Shown here one piece after another: positions 51,729 through 60,888 of a DNA stretch of 64,000 bases. The stretch comes from Wolbachia endosymbiont (group A) of Bibio marci (GTDB lineage Bacteria; Pseudomonadota; Alphaproteobacteria; Rickettsiales; Anaplasmataceae): positions 1,291,352 to 1,355,351 of the forward strand of contig NZ_OX366364.1 of the NCBI RefSeq assembly GCF_947251645.1. The letters run 5' to 3'. Made by a program: the position numbers and the translations under genes. The notes under the pieces were generated by a model. It was not told the origin of the DNA. It saw only the letters and a program-made list of their open reading frames with translations, and did no database searches. Numbering within the stretch: the stretch's first letter is position 1; every line of letters starts with the position of its first letter.

Positions 51729-52972
51729 TGTACTCCGTTATTGTTTATCTTTTATATTTCATTCTCACTTTATGTGCTAACACACAACTGTACAAACGTT
51801 GTAGTTTGGGAGCAATTCCCACCAGTGGGGTGTCATCCCAGTGCCCAGACACTGGGATCCAGCTTCTATGCAACTTAATTAAAAACGTTTGTTTTAGCGT
51901 AAGACAACTACCTTTAGCTCATCAGCTCAGTTATAAGCAAAATTTCTGGATTCCAGTGTCAAGCACTAGAATGACACCATTTGCTGTGCAATTTACCTTC
52001 AAAAATGAATGTTCGTACAGCTATGGTGCTAACACAGGTATTCATGCAATCGACCAAGTTGATATTATTGCTCCTTCTTCGAAAGGAAAAGAATCAGATC
52101 TGACTACCATAAAAGGGTATGTAGAAGCTTTGGATTTTAATCCCCATATTTCGGAGAAAATATATAGTAATGATAATCCATTTTATTCCAACTCTGATGA
52201 ATTCAGAGCAAATGATTTGATTAATGCACTAACTAATGATAGTAAAATAATTTGGTGTATCAGAGGAGGAGAAGGGGCTTCTCGGTTAATTCCCTATCTA
52301 GAAAAGTTACCCAATGATAAAAAAGAAAGGATTGCTCAAAACAAAAAAATCCTCATAGGCTATAGCGATATAACTGCCTTGCACATCTATCTACAAGTCA
52401 AATATGATTGGCAAACTCTTCATGGTACCATGTTGGAAATGATAGTAAATAACTCCGTTTCTGAAAGCTCTGTTGAAAAATTGAAAGAGTTAATTCTTAA
52501 CAAGCGGGATTCTATCAGATTTGATAACCTAAAAATGATAAATAATGGCATTAGACTAAAAGATGGCAGATTAGAGTCTAAAATCATCGGTGGTAATATG
52601 ACTTTAGTTGAAAACAGTATAGGAACTGCTTGGCAAATAAATGCGAAAGGTAAAATTCTATTTTTAGAGGACATAAGAGTCTACCCATACGCAATAGAGC
52701 GCAGTTTAGATCACTTAAAGCAAGCCCACATCTTTGATGGAGTACATGCAGTAATCTTTGGGGATTTCGTTAACTGTTATAATGATAATCTTGTTGAAGT
52801 TGTAAAAGAAAGGTTTGCAAAAAGTGTTAACTTTCCTGTATTTACAATGAAAGGGGTAGGCCATAGACATACAAATGACCCTTTACCTCTTAACACTCAC
52901 GCTATTATTAGCGTTCAAGACGAAAAAGAAGGTTTGTTTTTTATGGACGTGCAGAATGTTAGCTACACATAG
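51728..52972 (+). CDS. ldcA: LD-carboxypeptidase with an in-frame inserted element
   Basis: Serine peptidase of family S66 that removes the terminal D-Ala from murein tetrapeptides. Catalytic Ser in ILIGYSDITALH, Glu in ILFLEDIRVYPYAIERSLDH and His in GVGHRHTNDPLPL. Other marks: VDIIAPSSKG and IIWCIRGGEGASRLI. At 414 residues it is about 84 residues too long: bases 51785-52025 are a repeat element flanked by an 11-bp duplication, and 252 bases equal 84 codons. The ancestral start would read ...LTLCANTGIHAIDQVDIIAP, an exported protein. The inserted part (residues 20-103) follows the signal peptide, so the enzyme may still work. Confidence 0.93.
   Translation: MYSVIVYLLYFILTLCANTQLYKRCSLGAIPTSGVSSQCPDTGIQLLCNLIKNVCFSVRQLPLAHQLSYKQNFWIPVSSTRMTPFAVQFTFKNECSYSYGANTGIHAIDQVDIIAPSSKGKESDLTTIKGYVEALDFNPHISEKIYSNDNPFYSNSDEFRANDLINALTNDSKIIWCIRGGEGASRLIPYLEKLPNDKKERIAQNKKILIGYSDITALHIYLQVKYDWQTLHGTMLEMIVNNSVSESSVEKLKELILNKRDSIRFDNLKMINNGIRLKDGRLESKIIGGNMTLVENSIGTAWQINAKGKILFLEDIRVYPYAIERSLDHLKQAHIFDGVHAVIFGDFVNCYNDNLVEVVKERFAKSVNFPVFTMKGVGHRHTNDPLPLNTHAIISVQDEKEGLFFMDVQNVSYT
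51785..52025. mobile_element. 241-bp repeat element inserted in frame in ldcA
   Basis: Begins CAACTGTACAAACGTTGTAG and ends, on the other strand, CATAGCTGTACGAACATTC, an imperfect inverted pair. GTGCTAACACA is duplicated on both sides (51774-51784 and 52026-52036). The interior holds the palindromes GTCATCCCAGTGCCCAGACACTGGGATCC and GGATTCCAGTGTCAAGCACTAGAATGACACC. Related end sequences occur near 1290, 6045 and 50223. Confidence 0.88.
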
Positions 52973-52989
52973 CTGATAGCTCACTAGGC

Positions 52990-53295
52990 TTCTTTTGAAA
53001 TTGTTAAGGTAATTGTCATCCCAGTGCCCTGACTACTTGGATCCAGAAGACTTAATTTTAACCAAGCAGGCTGCATAATAAAGGCTGGATTCCAGCGTCA
53101 CGCGCTGGAATGACAAGGTATAAACCTTATCGTCATGCCGCCGCGAACCGTCATACCGCGATTCATTCGCGGTATCTCATCAGCTAACAAGCAGCAGTCC
53201 TACGTCATACCGCCGTGGTATCTTTTAGCATAGATCCCGCTAACACGTAGCGGGATGACGGTTGTCAGGGTGTCATGCAAGTAGCTGACTACTTG
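52990..53295. repeat. Palindromic repeat cluster between ldcA and the terminase
   Basis: GTCATCCCAGTGCCCTGACTACTTGGATCCAG, GGATTCCAGCGTCACGCGCTGGAATGAC, ATACCGCGATTCATTCGCGGTAT, ATACCGCCGTGGTAT, CCCGCTAACACGTAGCGGGATGACG and GTCATGCAAGTAGCTGACTACTTGG. No gene lies here. Confidence 0.85.
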
Positions 53296-53312
53296 GACCT
53301 GGTAGACTCAAA

Positions 53313-54764
53313 TCACAATGCCCGTAAAGCTGCGACCCTAGAGCTACTATCTCTCACCCACTGCAAATATTGCACGGTACTATCCACTTGATCATCGTGT
53401 CGAGTTTCAGGAAACATTAAAATCTCATACTCAAAATCGTTCAGCCATACTGCTTGGTGCGGCAGAAAAACCTTACCAGACTCTATAATCGGAACAATTT
53501 GATAAAATCGAGTGAGTTTGTCATCATGTGGTACTATTTCGATAATTGGTAAATCACTGTTTGTCTTTAGCTCTTGCACCAATTGCTGACCACTTGTTTT
53601 CGCTTCGATTAAAATTGCGTGTGGCGTCCATCTTGCAGCTAGTGATAGAACTTGCTCTTTAAGCTTTGGATACTCAAGCTTTGCGCGATATACATCGAGT
53701 AAATAGAATTTATTGCCCACTTTTGTCCAGGTGGTGCAGACGCTAAAGTTGCTAGTGTTGCTTGTTGAAACTGCAGTGTCCCAGCTTTGAGTTACATGCG
53801 AGAGACTATCAGGAAAATTTCTATAGCGCTTCAGCCACTCTCGTTTAATTATACCACTTGAAAGTGGCAGAGGATTTTGTTGATATTGTGCAGCAAAAGC
53901 ATAACTCCCAAGTTCAGCCTTTATCATCTCAACTTCTTCTTTTCCTCCATCGAGGGGATATAGCAACTGACCTTCTTCTCTTGAATATAATATCCTTACA
54001 GGTGACGCTGGTTTATTATACAACCGCCTGGTCGCACAGTGCTGAGCTACTCGGATGACAGGAACAGGAGGCATTGGCTTTTTGATTGAATAAATAACCT
54101 GCTTATTTTCAGAAATCATTGGCAAACAAATATGATGCCATATGTTTTTTGGCTTGGAGAGAAGGTGTCCGGTCAAATCTTCCTGATGTAGCCTGTGCAT
54201 CACAAGAACGATTACTCCTTTTTTTCTGTCGTTAAGCCTGGTTACTAGAGTCTGATCAAACCAGTTTATAGCGCGCTTTCTAAACATTTCACTCAAAGCT
54301 TGAGCAGAACTGAGCGGATCGTCCACGATGATGAAATCACCACCTTCACCGGTTAATGTTCCTCCAACTGATGTTGCGATTCTGTATCCTCTTTGCACTG
54401 TTTGGAATTTGTATTTGGTATTCTGATCTTTGGATAGTTCTACCTCTGGAAATAGCTTTTTATACCAACCAGATTGCATTACGCACCTTGTATCAAGTGA
54501 GTGCTTTTCGCTGAGCAGCCGAGAGTAACTTGCAACTATTATCCTCGCGGTTGGCTGATTTCCCAGTATCTATGCGGGCCATGCAACACTAGCGCACAGG
54601 GACTTCATTGAACGCGGAGGCATATTGAATATTATTCGCCTCACTTCACCAACGCTCACTGCTTCTAGCCTGTCTGCTATGACTTTTATGTACTGATAAT
54701 CATTATACTCACACCCCGGCACCACCGTTTGAAAGCATAACTCAATGAATTTTAGAAAGTTCAT
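53313..54764 (-). pseudogene. Phage/GTA-type terminase large subunit with a nonsense mutation
   Basis: From an ATG at 54764 the minus strand encodes MNFLKFIELCFQTVVPGCEY, the Walker-A-like FNMPPRSMKSLCASVAWPA, then an in-frame TAG at 54570-54572, then ILGNQPTARIIVASYSRLLS, Walker B DFIIVDDPLS, MHRLHQEDLTGHLL, and the nuclease part (TQSWDTAVSTSN, ILIEAKTSGQQLVQEL, DDQVDSTVQYLQW). The stop replaces the Trp expected in PAWILGNQ and is the only lesion before the next start at 54479. A palindromic repeat is also inserted in frame near 54005-54062 (translated VPVIRVAQHCATRRLYN). The protein packages DNA in HK97-like phages and gene transfer agents. Confidence 0.87.
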
Positions 54765-54779
54765 GATATAATGTTGAAA

Positions 54780-55105
54780 GATGTCATCCCAGTGCTTGAC
54801 ACTGGGATCCAGAAGACTTAATTTCAACCAAGTGGCTGCATAATAAAGGCTGGATTCCAGTGCCAAGCACTGGAATGACAGCAATCTACGTCATACCGCC
54901 GCGGTATCTCTAGATCCCGCTAACAAGCAGCGGGATGACGGTTGTCAGCTTCCCCTGTCATCCCAGTAGCTCCTTCGGTGTCATTCCAGTGCTTGACACT
55001 GGAATCCAGACTTTAATTGTTATACTTGTAAATAAGTCTGGTGAGAATAAACGTTCATCTCAAAATGCAGTATTTTTGTTGAAATAGCTCAACTGGATCC
55101 CAGTG
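54780..55105. repeat. Palindromic repeats left of IS903-group copy 4
   Basis: GTCATCCCAGTGCTTGACACTGGGATCCAG, GGATTCCAGTGCCAAGCACTGGAATGACAG, ATACCGCCGCGGTATCTCTAGATCCCGCTAACAAGCAGCGGGATGACG, GTCATTCCAGTGCTTGACACTGGAATCCAG and finally CTGGATCCCAGTG at the insertion point. No gene is seen. Confidence 0.85.
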
Positions 55106-56194
55106 GGCTTTGTTGCATCGCACCTTATACTGGTAGTAATTTACGATAAATATCATGTAGCCATTTCAAATTTAGCCATACCAATTTCAGTAAATTGATT
55201 AAGCAAATAGCACTTAATCAGCAATTCTTTTTCGCGATTTACTTCGGATTTATTCCTAAAGCTGAATCCAAATATTTGCTTTAATCTTGAGAAAAACCCT
55301 TCAATATAAGATCTTTTCCCATAATTTACTTCTTTTTTCCATTCTTTTACGCCATCTTCACCGTATAACTTTATTAACCTAATAGCAGCATTTCTGTCAG
55401 ACATATAATCTATTTCTGGATGTTCTGCCGCATTGTTTATTGGTGGAATTTTTGCCTTTATATCATATTCGTGACACAATTTGTAAAACTTGTGCCTATC
55501 ATATGCCCTATCTGCATATAGTGCTTTTATGATATGCTGAAAATTAACTTCTTTAAGCAAATCGCAAGCTCCATAGTGATCAGAGTAGACACCGTTACTG
55601 TATTTTACAGCTATGGCTTTTTTGCTGTTTATATTCAACATTACATGCAATTTTCTTGTCTGTTCATAGCCACGATATTTTCTGTTAGCGCTATTTTCCT
55701 TGCTGTGACCAGGGGTATTGTTGTAAATGCTGATACCTGTACTATCTATAGCAATTTCGATGTCTTCCATATTATTTTTATCAATTCTGCAATCATTGAT
55801 CTTAATATTAAGTTTCTTAAACCTTCTTGATGCTTGTGAATAGCTGATAACTGCTAAATCTCTTCCTATTTGTTGCATATATCCTTTTATAAACCCCACC
55901 GTTTGTCTTAAACCAATTCTAAAAAGATTGACAATTATATGCACCAAAATCACAACTTTATCACTGTAAATATAGTTGCCGCCTTGCATTTTTGGACTAT
56001 TTTCATACCAATTTTCTATGGCTTCATTGATATAATGAAAAATATTTCCTCTTTCCTGGAGAAATTTGTTATATTCATTTTGGTTACTGACTTTCATTTT
56101 CTGTGGCATATTTTTTCTTCAACAGTTAAATGGTTATTTATAATGAATTTTGTCAGTAGCCACCAGATTTTTTCGGTTGCTATGCAACAAAGCC
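55106..56194 (-). mobile_element. IS5-family, IS903-group insertion sequence, copy 4
   Basis: 1089 bp, same ends as the others. The direct repeat is ATCCCAGTG (55097-55105 and 56195-56203), the reverse complement of the CACTGGGAT used by copies 1-3. So the same 9-mer was hit, with the element in the other orientation relative to the palindrome. Confidence 0.95.
55153..56109 (-). CDS. IS903-group transposase, copy 4
   Basis: 318 residues, frame intact, with IAIDSTGISIYN, ALYADRAYD and RSYIEGFFSRLKQ. It differs from the other copies only by scattered, mostly silent bases. Confidence 0.94.
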   Translation of the reverse strand: MPQKMKVSNQNEYNKFLQERGNIFHYINEAIENWYENSPKMQGGNYIYSDKVVILVHIIVNLFRIGLRQTVGFIKGYMQQIGRDLAVISYSQASRRFKKLNIKINDCRIDKNNMEDIEIAIDSTGISIYNNTPGHSKENSANRKYRGYEQTRKLHVMLNINSKKAIAVKYSNGVYSDHYGACDLLKEVNFQHIIKALYADRAYDRHKFYKLCHEYDIKAKIPPINNAAEHPEIDYMSDRNAAIRLIKLYGEDGVKEWKKEVNYGKRSYIEGFFSRLKQIFGFSFRNKSEVNREKELLIKCYLLNQFTEIGMAKFEMAT

Positions 56195-56745
56195 ATCCCA
56201 GTGTCAAGCACTGGGATGACACCATTTGTTGTGTTTAACAAAGTTCGTACTTAGCTTCATGTTAGCTACAAACGTTAAGAAATTTACCAAATAAAAAAAA
56301 AGGCAAAAGAAGCCCCGTGATTATTATCCGCTTTAAAATATTGGCGTTTTTTATGTTTTAAACGCTTGACAAGCGAGATTCAGCTGCTTTTAATTGCAAC
56401 TAACCTACGCTGCAAATGTTTAAGAAATTTACCAAGCAGAAAAAAAGACAAAGAATCCCCGAGTTAGCTAGTCTTTTACTATCTCTGTCGAGTATTGGCA
56501 TTTTTTGATGTCTTGTAACGCTTTATAAGCGCGTTCAGCTTATTTAGATAAAAATCTAGATGTAGATGAAGTTTTGTAAAGACATACAGTATCTATATAC
56601 TGCAAAAAATTGAACATAAGACGCCGATACATTAAGTAATCCTTACCTTTTAATCTGCAGATTGGCGAAAGCAAATACAATAGCTTCAGTTTCATGATAA
56701 GAGGGCTGGCAAGGCTTGTCAAGCAAGTTTTTTGCAATATCAGGG
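56195..56745. repeat. Palindrome and dispersed ~440-bp repeat block, copy 3
   Basis: ATCCCAGTGTCAAGCACTGGGATGACACC is followed at about 56275 by a third, more diverged copy of the block at 7346-7790: AAGAAATTTACCAAATAAAAA, GGCAAAAGAAGCCCCGTG, TATTGGCGTTTTTTATG, second half AAGAAATTTACCAAGCAG, and the end TTCAGTTTCATGATAAGAGGGCTGGCAA. Bases 56746-56779 before purQ are A+T-rich. Confidence 0.72.
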
Positions 56746-56779
56746 GATAATTTCGACCATAAATCCCTATCAATAAATT

Positions 56780-57577
56780 TTAACAAAAATACTTTAGTGC
56801 ATTTTCAAATATAAGCATTCCATCGCCATATTTTGGTATAGCACTTCCTAAACGTTTACATTTTTCTTTTTCAAGAGGCCAATTATCTTGCTGAGTAAAA
56901 AATATTCCCCTTTCTGGATGGGGCATTAAAGCCAATATTCTCCCACTTTTATCTGATAAAGCTGCCAGATCGTATGTAGATCCGTTCGGATTGTAAGGAA
57001 CTTGTAGGTTAGCATAGTTGCCATTTTCATCAATGTAACGTAATGCGGTGGAATTGCTCTCAATCAATTGGTTCAAAATATCTTGATCCATAAAAAATTT
57101 GCCTTCCCCATGAGCAATAGGGAGATATAGTTCACTCAGGCCCCGTAGCCAAACAGAATTACTCTTTGAATTAACTCTCACTCTAATCCAACGGCATTGA
57201 TAATTGCCTATATCATTATGGATTAAAGCTAGACTAGAGAATTCTGGAATTAACTTTACTAATATCTGACAACCATTACATATTCCTATAATCAGCTTGT
57301 CCTGAGATAAAAACTCTTGAAACTCATCCAACAAGTTGTTTTTAATACGTAAAGCAAACGCATTACCAGCACCAGTGTCATCACCATAGGAAAAACCCCC
57401 TGGAATTGCAAGTATATTGCTTAATTTCAGTTCACCTGGATTATCTATGATATCGTTAATGTGAACGATTTTTACTTCAATATTACCAATACCAAGTTTT
57501 CTGCTGCATTCCATAAATGCAAATGCAGTTTCTTTTTCGCAATTTAAGCCATAACCAGATAGGACTGTGATTTTCAT
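56780..57577 (-). CDS. purQ: Phosphoribosylformylglycinamidine synthase, glutaminase subunit PurQ
   Basis: 265 residues; releases ammonia from glutamine for the FGAM synthase PurL in purine synthesis. Class I amidotransferase marks: AIPGGFSYGDDTGAGNAFAL, nucleophile Cys in IGICNGCQILVKL, and catalytic His/Glu in LMPHPERGIFF. The start MKITVLSGYGLNCEKETAFA is standard. The length fits the longer alphaproteobacterial form. purC and purM lie 3-5 kb away, so this end of the window has several purine genes though they do not form one operon. Confidence 0.95.
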   Translation of the reverse strand: MKITVLSGYGLNCEKETAFAFMECSRKLGIGNIEVKIVHINDIIDNPGELKLSNILAIPGGFSYGDDTGAGNAFALRIKNNLLDEFQEFLSQDKLIIGICNGCQILVKLIPEFSSLALIHNDIGNYQCRWIRVRVNSKSNSVWLRGLSELYLPIAHGEGKFFMDQDILNQLIESNSTALRYIDENGNYANLQVPYNPNGSTYDLAALSDKSGRILALMPHPERGIFFTQQDNWPLEKEKCKRLGSAIPKYGDGMLIFENALKYFC

Positions 57578-57583
57578 GAATTG

Positions 57584-58834
57584 CTAAAAATTAAAAAATT
57601 CGAATTTCTTTTTTACAAAATTTGCTACTAAATTTAACGCAAATAACACCAATAATAAAGCTATAATTGCGATAGCAGCAAGTTCAACAAATGCAATTTC
57701 AGGACTGCTTGACCATATGTATATTTGCACAGGTAGAACAGTTGCCGGATCGAAGAAGGACATAGGTGTATCAGCAATAAATGCTACCATACCTATCATA
57801 AGTAAAGGGGAAGATTCACCTAAAATCCTTGCAATTGCAAGCACAGTACCATGTATTATTCTTGGTAATGCAATCGGCAGAGAGTGATCTAATATCACCT
57901 TGATGTGAGGTGCACCGAGCGCAAACGCTGCATCTTTTATCGTAATAGGAACATTCGCAAAGGCATTTTTTGTTGCAATTATAATATTAGGTAACATCAT
58001 AAATGAAAGAGTCATTCCACCAACAAGTGGTGAAGAGCGTGGTAGCCCAAATATGCCAAGATAGAGAATTAAGCCTACTACACCAAATATTATTGAAGGC
58101 ACTGCAGCAAGATTATTTATGCTAATTTCTACAATATTAGTCATTAGCCTATTTTTAGGCATAAATTCGTAAAGACAGATGCCCGACATAATTCCTATTG
58201 GTAATGCTAATGCTAGGCACACTATAATTGTCATCAATGAGCCGATAAACGCTCCTAAAATCCCTGCATTTTCAGGTTCACGAGAGTCAGATTTAAGGAA
58301 TAAAGACTTATTAAAAAATTTTTTCACTCTCCTCTTTTCTTTTAGCCAATCAAGTAATTTAGCATAATGATCATTCAAATGTTTATCTTTATTTATTGAA
58401 TTAATTATACTTGACGCGGTAAACCAGATCTCATATTCACCACTATCTTTTACTTTCTTACGAAAAAATTTCTCTAGTTCTTTGTAAGAATTACGACTTA
58501 AAATTTCGTCACTGTCTTTAAAATCAGTTCCTTTAAACACCTTACGTAAAGAATCGTTGAGTAAGCCAATGGACTTATACCGCAAATCACTAGGACTACT
58601 CGCCAAAGTAAGATCAGCATTTATTTCAACTGGCAATAAAATTTTCGTTACTGTTAAGGCGCTATAGGAATTAACTAATATACTTAACAATATACATATA
58701 GGACAGCCAAGTGAGATAACTAGTGCCGTGAAAGAGCAAAAGCGTAATGCTCTGTTCTTTTTATTTTTCCTTTTTATACGAGCGTGCACACGCCTTGACT
58801 GAAGTAATTTAAGGAATTTTTTCTTTATACTCAT
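57584..58834 (-). CDS. pstA: Phosphate ABC transporter permease PstA
   Basis: 416 residues. An N-terminal span (LVISLGCPICILLSILVNSY) precedes a long periplasmic loop (about residues 75-190) and then the MetI-like permease domain: LGAFIGSLMTIIVCLALALP, NLAAVPSIIFGVVGLILYLG, and the ABC-contact loop KDAAFALGAPHIKVILDHSL. It imports phosphate with PstB, PstC and PstS, none of which is adjacent. Six bases separate it from purQ downstream, so the two genes form a transcription unit. Confidence 0.93.
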   Translation of the reverse strand: MSIKKKFLKLLQSRRVHARIKRKNKKNRALRFCSFTALVISLGCPICILLSILVNSYSALTVTKILLPVEINADLTLASSPSDLRYKSIGLLNDSLRKVFKGTDFKDSDEILSRNSYKELEKFFRKKVKDSGEYEIWFTASSIINSINKDKHLNDHYAKLLDWLKEKRRVKKFFNKSLFLKSDSREPENAGILGAFIGSLMTIIVCLALALPIGIMSGICLYEFMPKNRLMTNIVEISINNLAAVPSIIFGVVGLILYLGIFGLPRSSPLVGGMTLSFMMLPNIIIATKNAFANVPITIKDAAFALGAPHIKVILDHSLPIALPRIIHGTVLAIARILGESSPLLMIGMVAFIADTPMSFFDPATVLPVQIYIWSSSPEIAFVELAAIAIIALLLVLFALNLVANFVKKKFEFFNF

Positions 58835-58854
58835 TTACTTTTCTTTTGTCATCC

Positions 58855-59010
58855 AAGTAGTTGACACACAGCCGTATGGACATTTATTTGCGAAGGTAGT
58901 ATGTTAAATGTTATAGCCACTTTTGCCTCAAACACAAAGGTGTCATCTCAGTGTCAGCTACTTAGATGACAGTGAAAAAATACATTTGGATGACACCATT
59001 GATATCATTC
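58855..59010. repeat. Dispersed repeat between pstA and rplS
   Basis: Bases about 58862-58950 repeat the segment near 1290-1375 (CACAGCCGTATGGACATTTATTTGCG... to GGTGTCATCTCAGTG) and are followed by a GTCAGCTACTTAGATGACA half-palindrome. No gene. Confidence 0.7.
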
Positions 59011-59020
59011 TCTGTTGTAC

Positions 59021-59398
59021 CTACTTAGATTTCTTTTTAACATAAGTGGTACGTTCTTTGATCCTTGCAGCTTTTCCAAACAGCTTGCACAGATAATACA
59101 GTTTTGCTCTACGAACCTTTCCTTTTCTTGTCACTTGCACTGAAACCAGTGCAGGAGAATAAACAAAAAATTGAGACACTATACTTTCTCCATGACTTAC
59201 TTTTCTGACCGCAAAAGAAGAATGTAACCCGCGGTTCCTTTTTGATATACATACACCTTCAAATATCTGTATACGCTCACTTGCACCATCAACTACCTTG
59301 AAAGTAATCTTCAGATCATCGCCAGGACGAAATTCTGGTACTTCTTTAGCTAACATTTGCATTTGTTGCTTATTGAACTTTTCAAGTAAATTTGTCAT
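59021..59398 (-). CDS. rplS: Ribosomal protein L19
   Basis: 125 residues; located at the interface of the ribosomal subunits. Marks: [60 protein letters not shown] and [20 protein letters not shown]. The start overlaps the end of trmD by 17 bases; the trmD-rplS pair is widespread. Confidence 0.97.
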   Translation of the reverse strand: MTNLLEKFNKQQMQMLAKEVPEFRPGDDLKITFKVVDGASERIQIFEGVCISKRNRGLHSSFAVRKVSHGESIVSQFFVYSPALVSVQVTRKGKVRRAKLYYLCKLFGKAARIKERTTYVKKKSK

Positions 59399-60092
59399 TT
59401 ATCTCTCCATCTAATAATTCAGGCCGACGCTTTTTTGTTACAACTTGAGACTGTTTCTGCCTCCAATCACTTATTTTTTTGTGATTGCCAGATAACAGAA
59501 CCTCAGGTACTTTATATCCTTTCCACTGCTCAGGTCTAGTATATTGAGGATATTCAAGCATACCACCACCATAATTAAAACTTTCTTCAGTAATACTATC
59601 GGAATTATTTACTACACCTGGAAGAAGCCTAATGCATGCATCAAGAACCACCATCGCAGCTGGCTCACCTCCTGAAAGTATATAATCTCCGATACTTAAC
59701 TCATAAGGAGTATACGCATCAATTATCCTTTGGTCAATACCTTCAAATCGACCACACAATATTGTTATATGAGGAAACTCTAATAATTCTCTAGCAATAT
59801 TCTGATTAAACTTTGCGCCAGATGGAGTCATGTAAATAAACTTAGTGTTTTTATGAACAGAGAGCATACTATCTACTGCACTACCAATTACATCAGGGCG
59901 CATAACCATTCCTGCTCCACCTCCATATGGAACATCGTCTATCGTTGAATGTTTATCTTTAGCAAAAGAACGAATATTTACTACTTCAAGGTTCCATATT
60001 TTTTTTTCTAACGCTTTTCCGGCAAGAGAATAGTTCAAAAACCCAGGGAACATTTCTGGAAATATGGTTAATATTGTAACATTGAATGCCAT
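59382..60092 (-). CDS. trmD: tRNA (guanine-N1)-methyltransferase TrmD
   Basis: 236 residues; methylates G37 in tRNAs read with CNN codons, using S-adenosylmethionine in a trefoil knot. Marks: [71 protein letters not shown], and [20 protein letters not shown]. It heads a unit with rplS. The divergent purC starts 74 bases upstream, so both promoters lie in 60093-60165. Confidence 0.97.
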   Translation of the reverse strand: MAFNVTILTIFPEMFPGFLNYSLAGKALEKKIWNLEVVNIRSFAKDKHSTIDDVPYGGGAGMVMRPDVIGSAVDSMLSVHKNTKFIYMTPSGAKFNQNIARELLEFPHITILCGRFEGIDQRIIDAYTPYELSIGDYILSGGEPAAMVVLDACIRLLPGVVNNSDSITEESFNYGGGMLEYPQYTRPEQWKGYKVPEVLLSGNHKKISDWRQKQSQVVTKKRRPELLDGEINDKFT

Positions 60093-60165
60093 TAAGGTTT
60101 ATTTTAAGTTATTTGGGGTATACTCTAAAAACAGTAAATTGATATAATATATAGTTAAATTAAGC
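60093..60165. promoter_or_regulatory. Divergent promoter region trmD/purC
   Basis: The 73-base gap between two outward-facing genes must hold both promoters. TATAAT-like sequences occur on the plus strand (TATAATATATAG at 60143-60154). No convincing -35 box could be assigned. Confidence 0.4.
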
Positions 60166-60888
60166 ATGTCACTGAATAAAACGATATACGAAGGTAAAGC
60201 GAAAGCCATTATTGAAACTGAAGACCCATTAACTGTTATACAGCACTTTAAAGATGATGTTACAGCATTCAATAAGGAAAAATATGAAATTATTGAGGGC
60301 AAAGGAATAATTAATAATCATGTTAGTGCTTTTATCATGGAAAAACTTGAGAAAGCAGGAACTAGCACGCACTTTATAAAAACTCTAAACGAAAGAGAAC
60401 AGCTAGTCAAAAAGCTCAAGATAATACCTCTTGAGGTGGTAGTTAGAAATGTTGCAGCTGGCAGCTTTTGCAAACGTTTTAATATCAAAGAAGGTGAGGC
60501 ACTTACATCTCCTATAATCGAGTTTTTTTACAAAAATGATGACCTAGCCGACCCAATGGTGAATGAAAATCACATACTGTATTTTGATTGGCTATCTAGC
60601 AAAGAAATGGATGAAGTTAAAACTACAACTTTAAAAATCAACGAAATCTTAGTCCACCTATTTTCAAATGCAAGTATATATTTAGTTGATCTCAAGTTAG
60701 AATTTGGCAGATTAATAAATGACAGTACTAAAATCATTTTAGCCGATGAAATCAGCCCTGATAACTGCAGGTTATGGGATAAAAATACTTATAAAAAGCT
60801 AGATAAAGACGTCTTTCGTTTGAATTTAGAAGATTTAAAGGAAGCGTACCTAGAAGTTGCAAAAAGACTGTCAGTAAAGTTAGATTAA
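60166..60888 (+). CDS. purC: SAICAR synthetase PurC
   Basis: 240 residues; joins CAIR and aspartate in purine synthesis. Marks: IYEGKAKAIIETEDPLTVIQ, FKDDVTAFNKEKYEIIEGKG, IIPLEVVVRNVAAGSFCKRF, DLKLEFGRL, ILADEISPDNCRLWD. The length fits the short bacterial form. The last four bases overlap the end of the convergent purM gene. Confidence 0.97.
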   Translation: MSLNKTIYEGKAKAIIETEDPLTVIQHFKDDVTAFNKEKYEIIEGKGIINNHVSAFIMEKLEKAGTSTHFIKTLNEREQLVKKLKIIPLEVVVRNVAAGSFCKRFNIKEGEALTSPIIEFFYKNDDLADPMVNENHILYFDWLSSKEMDEVKTTTLKINEILVHLFSNASIYLVDLKLEFGRLINDSTKIILADEISPDNCRLWDKNTYKKLDKDVFRLNLEDLKEAYLEVAKRLSVKLD

